Source: Cordylochernes scorpioides (lineage: Eukaryota; Arthropoda; Arachnida; Pseudoscorpiones; Chernetidae). From it: a stretch of 64,000 nt of DNA. The notes below the pieces were generated by a model that ran no database searches, was not told where the DNA came from, and saw only the letters and a program-made list of their open reading frames with translations. The position numbers and the translations under genes were made by a program. Positions 1-11,700 of this stretch are shown here, in pieces; position 1 is the stretch's first letter; every line of letters begins with the position of its first letter. Location of the stretch: positions 26,107,050-26,171,049 of the forward strand of contig CP092868.1 in the NCBI GenBank assembly GCA_030710605.1. Direction: 5' to 3'.

Positions 1-201
1 AAAAGTAAATTTAAAAAATTACCTTTTAAAGTTATTGTGTTTATTTATTCGTTGTCTTCCTCGTAGGTCATGATCCGTAGTCTTCGTCTAGGTCCTCTCT
101 CGCTCCCATAACCAATCAAGATATGTACAATAAATATTACAAAAGGAATTATGATAATCTAAATATTCAGTTTTAAATAAATATTAAATATCATAGAATA
201 T
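1..201. repeat. Dispersed repeat R1, left part (continues at 603-670)
   Basis: This sequence reappears with small differences at 36,485-36,720. The Helitron at 202-602 splits it. No coding potential is seen; it serves as the empty-site reference for that insertion. Confidence 0.7.
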
Positions 202-602
202 TCTATATACAGTTACGAGCGTCATGGCCTCTGTCACGGTTTGCTTTTTTTTTTTGGAATGGCGCCCTCCTATTGGTCGGCTACGATCACGCCACCTTTG
301 CCCCCCCCCCCCCCATCATTACCCCCCCCCCCTATTTCTGTAACTATTGTGTTGGAGCGGGTCGCTCCTTAAATAAATGCATACATTAGTTAATAACCAA
401 ATGGAATCCTCTCTTTCTTTTTCCCAGTAAGAGACGCCTACGGAAGCCAACAGTACATAGACAGATAAAGCACATAGGCTATAGTTATTAACTAAAATAT
501 GCATTTATTTAAGGCGCCAATTTATAATTGTGACAAATAATATTTGAATCAAAACATTCACAATCGGGTAAAACACGGGCGTTGCCCGGGTCATTCGGCT
601 AG
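202..602 (+). mobile_element. Non-autonomous Helitron, copy A
   Basis: The element starts TCTATATACAG and ends CTAG, with a GGGCGTTGCCC hairpin about 13 bases before the end; these are standard Helitron termini. It inserts at a T/T junction without target duplication. The flanking repeat occurs uninterrupted at 36,485-36,720, where the site near 36,700 is empty. No Rep/helicase coding is present. Two long C runs (301-314, 323-332) are absent from the sister copy at 37,549, so they expanded after insertion. Confidence 0.85.
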
Positions 603-1265
603 TTTTGAATAAATGTAAGGCGCATTAAAATTGATGTAACAATATGTATTCTCAAGGTTAGAAGCATGAGTCAGCCAAGAACTAGAGGGATGTCTAGACG
701 AGGAAGGTACCCAAGATATGAAGCAGATGTTCTCCCCCCAAAATAGCCGGCAAAGAGTTGCACAATCCCCCCCTCCCCCAAGTCAAGGAAGGCATGTACA
801 TCAATAAGAGGGGTGAAATTGCAACAGCCCTAATTATGGCTGTTGTCTGGACCAAATAAATGATCAGACGCTTCATTGTGGTAGTTGAACGTCTGGCAAG
901 AAAGGATTTTAACCCTACTAGATCACTTCCTTTGTTTTTTTTTTGTTCTCAATCGATTTTTATCTCTTCATTTTTAAACGTAATTTATTATCTATATACG
1001 TATCTAAGTCAATTTTGAAGATATGGCTTAAAATTTCCAGTCTTATTTAAAATTTGAATATAAGATTGTCCCAAAAGTTCTTAAACACTTGGAAAAAAGT
1101 GAAATACCAATATTATTCGCCGTTATGTATAATGTATTTATATTATATATAAAGTAATTGTATTATGTATTCGCGCCAAGTAATAAGAAAAACAATGTTT
1201 TAAGAAAACCACGAAATTTGGAGAAAACCTTAATTATCGTCAAATACCCCCCCCCCCCTTCCATA
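603..1265. other. No definite gene; weak coding-like fragment
   Basis: R1 sequence runs to about 670. From 666 a short open frame (MSQPRTRGMSRRGRYPRYE) runs 26 codons to a stop, and a second phrase (VKEGMYINKRGEIATALIM) follows in another frame across C runs near 770. This could be a decayed exon or chance; no family is recognised. The remainder is AT-rich with a C run at 1,246-1,258. Confidence 0.2.
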
Positions 1266-1514
1266 CAGTGGTACCTCGACATACGAGTTTAATTCGTTCC
1301 GCAACCTTGCTCGTATCTTGAATTACTCGTATCTCGAAGCAAATTTCCCCATACAAAATCCCCATTTAAAATCACAGATTAGTATCTTCAACACTACCGA
1401 ACTGAACTCGTATCTCGAATTTCGCTCATAACTCAAAGCAAAAAATCACTTGCTCGTCGGCTCGTATCTCGAAATACTCGTATGTTGGGGCGCTCGTATG
1501 TCGAGGTACCACTG
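1266..1514. mobile_element. Mariner-type MITE
   Basis: Terminal inverted repeats begin CAGTGGTACCTCGACATAC and are flanked by TA on both sides (1264-1265, 1515-1516), as expected for Tc1/mariner transposition. The internal 200 bp repeat the CTCGTATCTCGAA theme and contain no transposase. Confidence 0.85.
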
Positions 1515-1593
1515 TATATGCATTTTTTTTTATTCTTAAAAAAATTATGGGTATGTGATGTTCCTTCGATTAAATAAATAAATATACTTTACC

Positions 1594-1617
1594 ACACACA
1601 CACACACACACACACAC
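1594..1617. repeat. (CA)n microsatellite
   Basis: An uninterrupted run of about 12 CA units. Confidence 0.9.
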
Positions 1618-1849
1618 AAATTAAGAAACAAATTTATTTATATATCTTTCTAATGCTAAACATACACTTTTTAATATATTCATAGCAACAACAATAATTA
1701 CAGTGCTGCCAAATCCAAATAATTAAAAATAAATTAATTAAACAGAGTATTTAATAATATTATTATAAGGTATATTATAGGGTATATAATGTATTTATTG
1801 GGTAGATTTTTGTAATTATTATTTTCTGGAAATGTGTTATTTATGATGA

Positions 1850-2090
1850 ATATCATCAAATATTATCTCTACAGAACTTAATGCAATGATTAAAGTTATT
1901 AAATGAGAGGTCTTAGTTCATTAGTGGTAAACCCTCTCAGCGGTTTCGTCAAATTAATCTTCAGACCGCTCTACTATTGTTTTGGATTGATTTTGTTATA
2001 TGCCGTTTATTTACTATGGAAAGTAGCTTAGAGATGTTTAGTGAACAATGGACATAAGTTTATAGGTCTGTAGAGGTACATAAATATAAT
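1850..2090 (-). mobile_element. Family III ribozyme-type element, decayed arm
   Basis: Segment 1,905-1,970 matches the scrambled hammerhead family (GAGAGG / CCTCTC helix, GGTTTCG, GACCGCT), but the core CTGATGA has become CTAATGA and one helix no longer pairs. Flanking sequence resembles the arm at 14,720-14,790 (CAAATATTATCTCTACAGA). Confidence 0.5.
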
Positions 2091-2184
2091 TGCAAGGAAT
2101 TTCAACGATCAATTCTTTTCAAAAAATATTATTTGATATTAAATCTATTATTAGCAAAATAAAATTATATACATATTTTATTTA

Positions 2185-2600
2185 TAAAATGAAAGGATTT
2201 AAAAGCAGGAATGCTTATTTTATACATAATACAAACTTCTACTGCCCTTATTGCGATGAAAAATATATTGGGAGGGCTTGGCTCATCAGTGGTGAACCCT
2301 CCCAGCGGTTTCGCCAATTTAATCCACCAGACCGCTTCTCAGAGCTCTAATACTGTATTGGACGATTCTGCTTATATACGTAGCACTGAAGGGTGGAATC
2401 TCAGAAATGGTTTTCAAGAAAACTATGGACATTAGCTTATAGGACAGTAGAATCACATTCCAAGCCCTCCCAATATATTTTTTCATCTCAGTAAGGGCAG
2501 TAGAAGTTTGTATTATGTATAAAAGAAACATTCGTGCTTTTAAATCCTTTCATTTTATATGTATAGATGGCGCGTTATTGCTTTGTGTTAATATTTTATT
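2185..2600 (-). mobile_element. Family III fold-back element with scrambled hammerhead
   Basis: The two arms of this palindrome carry ATACATAATACAAACTTCTA and its complement, and the outer end reads TAGATGGCGCGTTATTGC. Same family as 27,695-28,190. The ribozyme-like core is in the left arm. No protein is encoded; short ORFs here are shadows. Confidence 0.7.
2270..2336 (-). ncRNA. Scrambled-order hammerhead-like motif
   Basis: On the minus strand the order is AGCGGTC, TGGTGG, linker, TTGGC, GAA, ACCGCT, GGGAGGG, TT, CACCA, CTGATGA, GCCAA, G, CCCTCCC. All three hammerhead helices pair (AGCGGT/ACCGCT, TGGTG/CACCA, TTGGC/GCCAA) around CTGATGA, GAAA and GTC, but the strand order is A-B-C rather than A-C-B. 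An extra helix GGGAGGG/CCCTCCC is present. Activity is unknown. Confidence 0.5.
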
Positions 2601-2995
2601 TAATTTATTTTTAATTTATACTCATAATATTTTTGATAATAATAGCTTTAATATTAAAAAAAATATATTTGTAGAAGAGGATTGTTCGATGCAATTTCTT
2701 GTAAATATATATATGCACCTCTACCGGCCTTTAAGCTTATGTCTAAATAGGTTCTTTAAGCATCCCCTTAAGCTGTATTCCTTAGCGTAGTGGGGAGTTG
2801 GCCCTGAGCAAGACAGTATGTCTGGAGTCTTGTACTCCTGATACCCTAGGTATGAAGGCTGTCTTACTAAGCCCAGCTAAATGTTAACAGTCTTATTCCT
2901 ACATTTTTGTGCCTCAGAAGTTCCCATCAACAGGAAACACACCCAATTACTACATCTAAAGAGATAAGCACCACTACCACACAAAAAGATTGAAG

Positions 2996-3470
2996 ATATG
3001 TTGTTGTCGTGTCCAATGAAGAGCCTCAGATGTCTCCATGCATCTCTATCACAGCAGCAGCAATGTCCACTATCTTGGGTGTGTATACTGTATTGTTGTT
3101 GTTGTCGTGTCCAATGAAAAGCCTCAGATGTTTCCATATATCTCTATCACAGCAGTCGAAATGTCCACTATCTTGGGTGTGTATACTGTATTGTTGTTGT
3201 GTCCAATGAAGAGCCTCAGATGTCTCCATGCATCTCTATCACAGCAGCAGCAATGTCCTCTATCTTGGGTGTGTATACTGTATTGTTGTTGTTGCCGTGT
3301 CCAATGAAGAGCCTCAGATGTCTCCATGCATCTCTATCACATCAGCAGCAATGTCCACTATCTTGGGTGTGTATACTGTATTGTTGTTGTTGTGTCCAAT
3401 GAAGAGCCTCAGATGTCTCCATATATCTCTATCACAGCAGTCGCAATGTCCACTATCTTGGGTTGCTGAA
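2996..3470 (+). repeat. 98-bp satellite, array 1 (about 5 units)
   Basis: Units carry TTGTTGTTGTCGTGTCCAAT, TCAGATGTCTCCATGCATCT and GGGTGTGTATACTGTATTG. Unit length varies with the TTG and CAG runs. The same satellite lies inverted at 8,541-9,808 and direct at 44,130-44,790. ORFs across it are repeat artefacts. Confidence 0.9.
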
Positions 3471-3671
3471 GATATAATTAAATGAATTATGCATGAGAGG
3501 TTGAATTTGTAATGATTCTGATGTTCGTTTATCAGCAAATAGAATCATTAAGAAGAAAACACTAGATTCTACCGGGAATAAGTTTCTATTACAAACATTT
3601 AATACGAATCTCTAATTTTCTATCATGAAAGTCATTCTTCAGAAGAACACGATAAGGTGAAATAAATAGCC

Positions 3672-4490
3672 AATTTACACTCATGGTCAAAACTTAAGAA
3701 AGTGGAAAGTCTTTGATGTTGCCCGTGGTCTGTTTATTTTTAAGGAGACAGAGTCAATTTTGTTTACACTTGGTTATCTCATGTGTCTTCAATAAAGGTC
3801 ACTGTAATATCTTTCAGAGTTATTGTCTGAATCCCGATATATATGCTAAAAGGTACAACTTCCTTGAGTTTTGTTCACACTTGGTTATCTCGTGTGTCTT
3901 CAATAAAGGTCACTGTAATATCTTTCAGAGTTATTGTCTGAATCCCGATATACATGCTGAAAGGTACAACTTCCTTTTGTTCACACTTGGTTATCTCGTA
4001 TGTCTTCAATAAAGGTCACTTTAATATCTTTCAGAGTTATTATCTGAATCCCGATATACATTCTAAAAGGTACAACTTCCTTAAATTTTGTCCACACTTG
4101 GTTATCTCATGTGTCTTCAATAAAAGTCACTGTAATATATTTTAAAGTTATTGTCTGAATCCCTATATACATGCTGAAAGGTACAACTTCCTTAAGTTTT
4201 GTTCGCACTTGGTTATCTCGTGTATCTTCAATAAAGGTCACTGTAATATCTTTCAGAGTCATTGTCTGAATCCCGATATACATGCTGAAAGGTACAACTT
4301 ACATTTGTTCACACTTGGTTATCTCGTATGTCTTCAATAAAGGTCACTTTAATATCTTTCAGAGTTATTATCTGAATCCTGATATACATGCTAAAAGGTA
4401 CAACTTCCTTAAGTTTTGTTCACACTTGGTTATCTCGTGTGTCTTCAATAACGATCACTGTAATATCTTTCATATTTATTATCTAAATAA
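3672..4490 (+). repeat. MITE with internally amplified ~110-bp unit (about 7 copies)
   Basis: The left end (ACTCATGGTCAAAACTTAAG) is the terminal repeat of a TA-type MITE seen as a near single copy at 53,250-53,462. Inside, the segment from CACACTTGGTTATCTCGTGT to ATGCTAAAAGGTACAACTTC is tandemly repeated about seven times. The right terminal repeat is missing. Confidence 0.8.
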
Positions 4491-6070
4491 ATATATATAT
4501 TCTGCTAGATCCCTCTTTTTATATAACTCGGATTCCTAGAGATATTTTGCTATAAAGATATATAATTTTAAATACACATTCCTAAATGAATAAATGTTTT
4601 GTAAAAATATATAATTAATATTTTAATATAATATATTAACATACACATATATAGTTTTACACACAATGAACTTTTTTAAAAATAAAAATATACATTAATT
4701 TTTAAATATAGTATATTTACAAAAGAGACGTTACATTTTAAAACAACGCATATTTTTGCATTATTTAGTAACACAATATAATCAAAATATAAAAATAAAA
4801 TTAAAAAAAATAAAATGATGTATAAATAAAAAATATATAGGCAGGTGTTAAATGAAATGCGCTAATATTTCTTTTTGTTGTAAATAGATGGCGCTACGCT
4901 TCCTCGTAGGATTCGTCTGACAAATAAATATGGCAAGCTGTTTAACTAGCTTTGTTTATAACGATTATTAAATTTGAAAAAAATGTTTATAAATAATATT
5001 TATTGAATAAAAATATATATAATTGTGTCTAAATATAATTTAAAAATATTCTTTATTATTTTTAATATTACAAAAGATATTGAAAAGACTTCTAAATATT
5101 AATATTCACAGATTAAACAACTTTATAAATTATATATTTCTATTTATCTCTCTCTCCGTTTATAAATTATACATTAAAAATCTGAAATAAAATTGATATT
5201 TAAAATGTTTATTATAAATAAAATCTGAAAAGAGAGATAGGTTAAACACTTAATATATATATATAATATTTAAAGAAAGTTATAGAAATTTTTTATGTAG
5301 AATTGAAAGTATAATGTCAGTATAGCAAGCTATTACTGAACAATAGAGTTAAATATAATTTATATGAAAGATATAAAGACTTAAAAGTAATATTTTTCTA
5401 ATTTGTTTTTAATTATCATTACTCCTTCTCTAATACAACTATATTTCATATAAATTATATTTAATTCTACTAAAAATATCTAATTTTTCTAATATCACAC
5501 ACACAATGTCTTTATATTTTAAGACTTAATAAGAACTATTTCCGTAAAAATATCTCAAATGCTGAATATATAAGCAGAATAAACGATGCAATACTTGTAG
5601 CGATTCAAACAGAAGAAATTAATAGTATGATTTACCACTTCCAATTTCCAATTATTTTATTTCCAAAGCGTTATATCCCGCAAGGGATACTTGCGCTAAA
5701 CAAGGAGAAAAGTTTATTTACATAAGTTATTTACATTATTCAACGCATGAAAGAATTGTATTTACAAAATGAATTGAACTTTAAATATGATTTTTTTTTT
5801 ATCGGAAATCAAATCGTTAAGTTCACAAACAACTAGTTCATTCTTCATTCTATAATCTTGAAATGTTGATGATATTGCTCCAGACTTTACCTATAAAGAT
5901 ATCACAAGATCTGTACCATGTCTATCAATGAATTTTCGTTTAGATTAAGGCATATAATTTCAATGATTAAGCGGAAATATACATTAATATAATGCTAATT
6001 TAAAAAATTCTCTTTATAATTTATTCCATTATATAAATATGATTTCTATCTGCAAATACGACGCGATTTC
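4491..6070. other. AT-rich sequence without a visible gene
   Basis: Very AT-rich. TAGATGGCGCTACGC at about 4,885 resembles the 3' motif of the ribozyme elements. Segment 5,645-5,740 recurs at 43,593-43,700. Nothing else could be assigned. Confidence 0.6.
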
Positions 6071-6074
6071 AACC

Positions 6075-6262
6075 TATTTATTTATTACCAGTTGCAAACA
6101 AAACACGCTATATCCGATCTGGATAATTGCGCGTGAAACTATTTACAATAATTCATATTGTAGTAGAGTAGGTAATTGAATTATCAAAAAGAAAATAAAC
6201 AATTAAGAAAAAGAGCATTAAATAAACATATACATTAAACAAATAAACAACAACATAAGCAG
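6075..6262. repeat. Dispersed repeat R2, copy 1
   Basis: It matches 12,430-12,612 in the opposite orientation; both share AAACTATTTACAATAATT-like and ATAAACAACAACATAAGCAG segments with many small differences. The class is unrecognised. Confidence 0.65.
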
Positions 6263-6559
6263 ATTTCAACCTATTGTATATTAATGGTCATAATATTATG
6301 GTCATAATCAGACCGAAATATAAAATTTTAGATTCACATCTCAAACTGTCATGAAAATTTGGGTCAAAAACGATTAAAAATTAATTATTGAATATAATAT
6401 TCTAATGAAAAAAGCAACCAAAATCGTCATTAAAGCTCAGTCTATAGATTACAGAATGATGAGATTCAACAAGTTAAATAATAATAATAATTTAAAAAAA
6501 AAGAGTACATTTCTAATTGGATAATAAAAGCCCCAAACAACAATATAAGATAATTTATG

Positions 6560-6890
6560 AAAAAGGCATCTCCTTATCGTGCAACTGAAAGTTGCTGATG
6601 GCTTGCGCCATTTATAGGAATAAATATCAACTCGTTGATTTCTAATTATTCCAGAATTGGCCAATTACCCATTCTTGATTAATCAAGAAAAGCTAACCAC
6701 GGACGAGTTTCGGGCTGTTGGCCCTCATCAGCGTGGTGCAAGCTGTACCTCAACGACCAAAGGTCCTTCAGGCATCTTGAAAAATCATGAAACGGGTAGT
6801 TAAGACAAGAATTGCGTGAGACCGCGACACAATGTGAAAAAATAGTACAAATGTGATATTGTTTTGGGATAAGGTTCATAAATTATGAAA
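6560..6890 (-). mobile_element. Family I hammerhead element
   Basis: On the minus strand the element contains a hammerhead, then GCTTTTCTTGATTAATCAAG, a TTGGCCAA stretch, the GGCGCAAGCCATCAGCAAC block and GATGCCTTTTTC near the end. The same order is found at 23,715-24,160 and 53,893-54,300. It is non-autonomous. Confidence 0.7.
6697..6736 (-). ncRNA. Hammerhead ribozyme H1
   Basis: On the minus strand: stem I CCACG/CGTGG, core CTGATGA, stem II GGGC/GCCC with loop CAACA, then GAAA, a minimal stem III (ACTCGT) and cleavage triplet GTC. A distal AGCT/AGCT pairing extends stem I. The tiny stem III resembles Penelope and retrozyme hammerheads, which may act as dimers. Confidence 0.8.
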
Positions 6891-6949
6891 AAGGCATCTT
6901 TTTTTAACAATATAAGAGTTGTAAGCTTCCCAATTAAAAGAATATAGCA

Positions 6950-7955
6950 ATAACAACTATAATCACAGAACGATGAGCTCCCAAGTCAAAAAGGAACATT
7001 ACGTAAGTTATATAATAGAAACTGCTGTGCGTTCATAGAATGTTGAGCCATCCAAGTCAAGAAGGAACAGCACATAGTTAATATAGTAGAAGCAGCAGTT
7101 ACGATCACAGAATGTTGAGCTCCCAAGTCAAAAAGGAACATTACATATATAATATAATAGAGAAACTGCAGTTATACAATCATAGAATGTTGAGCCATCC
7201 ATTCAAGAAGAAACAGCACATAGTTAATATAGTAGAAGCAGCAGTTACGATCACAGAATGTTGAGCTCCCAAGTTAAAAAGGAGCATTACGTAGGTGATA
7301 TAATAGAAGCTGCAGTTATACAATCATAGAATATTGAACCATCCATTCAAGAAGGAACAGCGCATAATTAAAAGAATTAAGCAGCAATTACGATCACAGA
7401 ATGTTAAGCTATCCAAATCAAAAAGGAACAGTACATATTGTATAGCAACAGATGCTACGATCACAGAACGTTGAGCCTCCCAAGTAAAAAGGAACAATAC
7501 ATAGATAATATAGTATAAGCAACAGTTACGTTCACAGATAGTTGTAATCCTAAGTCAAAAAGGAACAGTACATATTGTATAGCAACAGATGCTACGATCA
7601 CAGAACGTTGAGCCTCCCAAGTAAAAAGGAATAATACATAGATAATATAGTAGAAGCAACAGTTACGTTCACAGATAGTTGTAGTCCTAAGTCAAAAAGG
7701 AACAGTACACATTGAATATCAACACAAGCTACGATCACAGAACGTTGAGTTCCAAAGTCAAAAATAAACATTACAGATAGAAGGGTAACAACCAATCATA
7801 GAATGTTGAAGTCCTAAGTCAAAAAGCAACAGTACATATAATATAGAAGCAGCAACAGATAGGATCACAGAACATTGAGTTCCAAAGTCAAAAATAAACA
7901 TTACAGATAGAAGAGTAACAACAACCGATCACAGAAGGTTGAGCTCCTAAAGGAG
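6950..7955. repeat. ~72-bp tandem array (about 13 units)
   Basis: Degenerate units with GATCACAGAATGTTGAGC, CCAAGTCAAAAAGGAACA and ATAATATAGTAGAAGCAGCA. The array is only in this part of the window. The minus-strand 65-codon ORF within it is an artefact. Confidence 0.85.
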
Positions 7956-7959
7956 TTGT

Positions 7960-8170
7960 ACCCAGTGGACTCCCCCCTACAATACGCCATTCACCTGACC
8001 ATTATTTATCCACCAGCCGATCCGGAAACTGGGACACCCGGGTGACGTCACGTTGCCATGACAACGGCTATTGACCCGGCAGGCGAGGTGGTTATGTAAG
8101 CCTCGACACCAGTCAGCTTGCCATTCACTTCTATAGCCTTGTCCCCAGGACTCATCACAACATCTGACTG
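7960..8170. promoter_or_regulatory. GC-rich island with adjacent CRE and X-box motifs
   Basis: A GC-rich segment in AT-rich surroundings contains the palindromic CRE TGACGTCA (8,043-8,050) and, one base on, GTTGCCATGACAAC (8,052-8,065), a near-perfect RFX X-box. CREB and RFX sites side by side occur in some animal promoters. No TATA box or gene is recognised next to it, so promoter function is an inference. Confidence 0.35.
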
Positions 8171-8540
8171 AAGACTTGTCTTTTTTTACGTTTGTTCAAA
8201 TCTACAAATTTGACTAGCACTTAACGATAATACATTAACAAAGAGAACAAAAAGCTTTAAGTCTTTCTCTAAGAAGTAATAAGAAAATATCTAAGTATTT
8301 CAAGTTTTTAAAGCTGAAATTCTTATTAGAGAATTAAGATTTTTCCACCAAATGAGATGAATTTAAAGAAAAAGACAACTTTGTTTATTAAAACTAATGA
8401 AATGTAATGGATTTCAACTATTAAGGCTTTTGAACTTTATTAAAAAAGAGAATTCTTCACGAATTTGACAAATTTGTGATAGTAGAATATATGATTGTGT
8501 TGATATGATGTGTTGATAACAATTTCTTATTTCATGCCCA

Positions 8541-9808
8541 CTACCTCTATCACAGTAATGGACATTGCGACTGCTGGGATCGAGATGCATGGGGACATCT
8601 GAGGATCTTCATTGGACACGGCAACAACAGCAATACAGTATACACACCCAATATAGTGGACATTGTTGCTGCTGTGATAGAGATGTATGGAGACATCTGA
8701 GGCTTTTCATTGAACACGACAACAACAACAATACAGTATACACACCCAAGATAGTGGACATTGCGACTGCTGTGATAGAGATGTATGGAGACATCTGAGG
8801 CTCTTCATTGGACACGACAACAACAACAATACAGTATACACACCCAAGATAGTGGACATTGCTGCTGTTGTGATAGAGATGCATGGAGACATATGAGGTT
8901 CTAAATTGGACACGACAACAACAACAATACAGTATACACACCCAAGATAGTGGACATTGCGACTGCTGTGATAGAGATGCATGGGGACATCTGAGGCTCT
9001 TCATTGGACACGACAACAACAACAATACAGTATACACACCCAAGATAGTGGACATTGCGACTGCTGTGATAGAGATGCATGGAGACATCTGAGGTGCTTC
9101 ATTGGACACGACAACAATAACAATACAGTATACACACCCAAGATAGTGGACATTGCGACTGCTGTGATAGAGATGTATGGGGACATCTGAGGCTCTTCAT
9201 TGGACACGACAACAACAACAATACAGTATACACACCCAAGATAGTGGACATTGCTGCTGCTGTGATAGAGATGCATGGGGACATCTGAGGCTCTTCATTG
9301 GACACGACAACAACAACAATACAGTATACACACCCAAGATAGTGGACATTGCGACTGCTGTGATAGAGATACATGGAGACATATGAGGTTCTTCATTGGG
9401 CACGGCAACAACAACAATACAGTATACACACCCAAGATAGTGGACATTGCGACTGCTGTGATAGAGATGCATGGGGACATCTGCGGCTCTTCATTGGACA
9501 CGGCAACGACAACAATAGAGTATACACACCCAAGATAGTGGACATTGCGACTGCTGTGATAGAGATACATGGAGACATATGAGGTTCTTCATTGGGCACG
9601 GCAACAACAACAATACAGTATACACACCCAAGATAGTGGACATTGCGACTGCTGTGATAGAGATGCATGGGGACATCTGCGGTTCTTCATTGGGCACGGC
9701 AACAACAACAATACAGTATACACACCCAAGATAGTGGACATTACTGCTGCTGTGATAGAGATGCATGGAGACATCTGAGGCTCTTCATTGGACACAACAA
9801 CAACAACA
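8541..9808 (-). repeat. 98-bp satellite, array 2 (about 13 units, inverted)
   Basis: Strict 98-bp period; this is the reverse complement of array 1 at 2,996. Units vary mainly at CGACTGCTG versus CTGCTGCTG. Overlapping 69-91-codon ORFs on both strands are by-products of the repeat. Confidence 0.95.
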
Positions 9809-9974
9809 TAACAATTTATGCGCTTGCCGAAATCAGAAATCTGTTAAAACGACGTATAGAAACGACCTTTTATCATTTTTTTCTTGGTATTACCGATGGG
9901 TGTAGAAACTTAGCGCCACTACTAAGTACAAGCAAACATATGGCAACTTGTAATATAGTACTAGAACGAATTGG

Positions 9975-10915
9975 TTATAATGTGTATACATACAGTGGTA
10001 CGTATATACAGTACAAGAAGTTACCCCCTTCTATTATACCCGCCATGATTAGCATGGCTCGGTTTTACATGTGTAGACATGTGGTGTACTTACAGTAAAA
10101 ACAGATACCCTCTTCTACTCACCGTAATTATCATGGCTTTGTACTACATGTGTAGACATGTGATGTACATGCAGTACAAGAATTCGCGACCTTCTAACCA
10201 CCACGATTAGCATTGCTTGGTACTACATGTGTAGACATGTGGTGTACTTACAGTAAAAGCAGTCACTTCTTTCTACCCGCCGTAATTATCATGGCTATGT
10301 ACTACATGTGTAGAAATACAGTGATACGTACATACAGTACAAGGAGTCCCTCTCTTCTACCCTATATTATCAGCATACCTTGGTACTACATGTGTAGATA
10401 TGTGGTGTACTTGCAGTACAAGAAGTCGCAACCTTCTAACCACCATGATTAGTATGGCTTAGTACTACATGTGTAGACATGTAGTGTATTTACGGTAAAA
10501 TCCGACACCTCCTTCTACCCATCATGATTAGCATGGCTTGATGCTACAAGTGTAGACATGTGGTGTACTTACAGTAAAAGCAGACACTCTCTATCCATCA
10601 CGATTAGTATGGCTTGGTACTACATGTGTAGACACGTGGTGTACTTACAGTACAAGCAGTCACAACCTTCTATCCACCAGGATTAGCATGGCTTGATGCT
10701 ACAAGTGTAGACATGTGGTGTACTTACAGTAAAAGCAGACACTCTCTATCCACCACGATTAGCATAGCTTGGTACTAGATGTGTAGACACGTGGTGTATT
10801 TGCAGTCAAAGCCCATTATCCACCTGGATTATCATGTCCTTGCACAACATGTGTTGACAGGTGGCGTACTTTACAGTACAAGCAATCACAACCATCTACC
10901 CACCACATGATTGCC
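9975..10915 (+). repeat. ~80-bp minisatellite derived from a SINE tail (about 11 units)
   Basis: Each unit contains CATGTGTAGACATGTG, GTGTACTTACAGTAAAAGCA and a CCACGATTAGCATGG-like palindrome. These are the same three elements, in the same order, as the body of SINE-1 (13,500-13,620; 42,930-43,018). Confidence 0.8.
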
Positions 10916-10985
10916 TTTTACTGTGTTTGTATACTTCAAGTTGATATTTCTTCTAACTAAGTCATTTAGCTTTATGAAATTGGAG

Positions 10986-11248
10986 TACACCTATCCCCCG
11001 ATTTACACGGTAGATACGTTCCTGAAAAAAACGTGTAAATCGAGGGATAGGTGTATATTAAACTATCAAATCTGAATAGGTGTTCGCCCCCTCATGAATC
11101 AGAGCCTCCCAATATTCTTTTCAACATAGGTAATATAGAGTAGAACATCGCATTTTAGTATAGTGCGATAAAAAAAAACGTATTTGGAAAACCGTGTAAA
11201 AGCGAAAACGTGTAAAACAAGTACCGTGTAAATCGGGGGATAGGTGTA
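10986..11248. mobile_element. TA-flanked MITE
   Basis: Terminal inverted repeats TACACCTATCCCCCGATTTA and its complement, with the TA pair as likely target duplication. An internal copy of the right-hand terminus is at about 11,028-11,051. No coding sequence. Confidence 0.75.
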
Positions 11249-11605
11249 CTGTAATACATTTTAAGAATATATATGTTATATTAAAATATTATTTTATTTA
11301 AAATTATATTGTATCGATTCAAATACTCTGTTAAATCGACCGCCAGAGATCACGCTTCCCCTATAAAAACTCATTGTTGTTGTTTCCCGTTGGCCGGCTC
11401 AAACCTTTTGTACATTATGCAAATAAGTTTTACATTTTTTTTAAAATTCTTACGCCTTAAGCCAGGCAGTACTTTTATCACATTATGTTTTTTATATATT
11501 CGATAAGTTCACACACAATTAAAGCAATCTCTAATCAAAACTATTTTTCTAAACGAGGTAAAATCTTCCCAATTACATGCGTGGTAAGGACAAAATACTC
11601 AGGAG
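11249..11605. other. No gene seen
   Basis: AT-rich sequence with a 65-codon ORF (11,309-11,506) that has no recognisable motif or paralogue in the window. Confidence 0.5.
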
Positions 11606-11700
11606 ATAAGTTTCTTCATTAATTTATTAGGACATCAAGCTTTCGGGCACAGCGTGGCCCTTCTACAGGATCAATTGTATAAGAAAAATGATACACTATA
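11606..11700 (-). mobile_element. Penelope-type terminus with decayed hammerhead
   Basis: The minus strand reads CCTGTAGAAGGGC, a loop, GCCCGAAAGCTTGATGTC. Stem II and GAAA are kept, but CTGANGA is altered to CTGTAGA. Related relics lie at 22,270 and 34,700. Confidence 0.4.

Noticed and set aside
8609-9109. 166-codon cysteine-rich ORF
   Set aside because: Product of the 98-bp satellite; equivalent ORFs appear in every phase and on the opposite strand.
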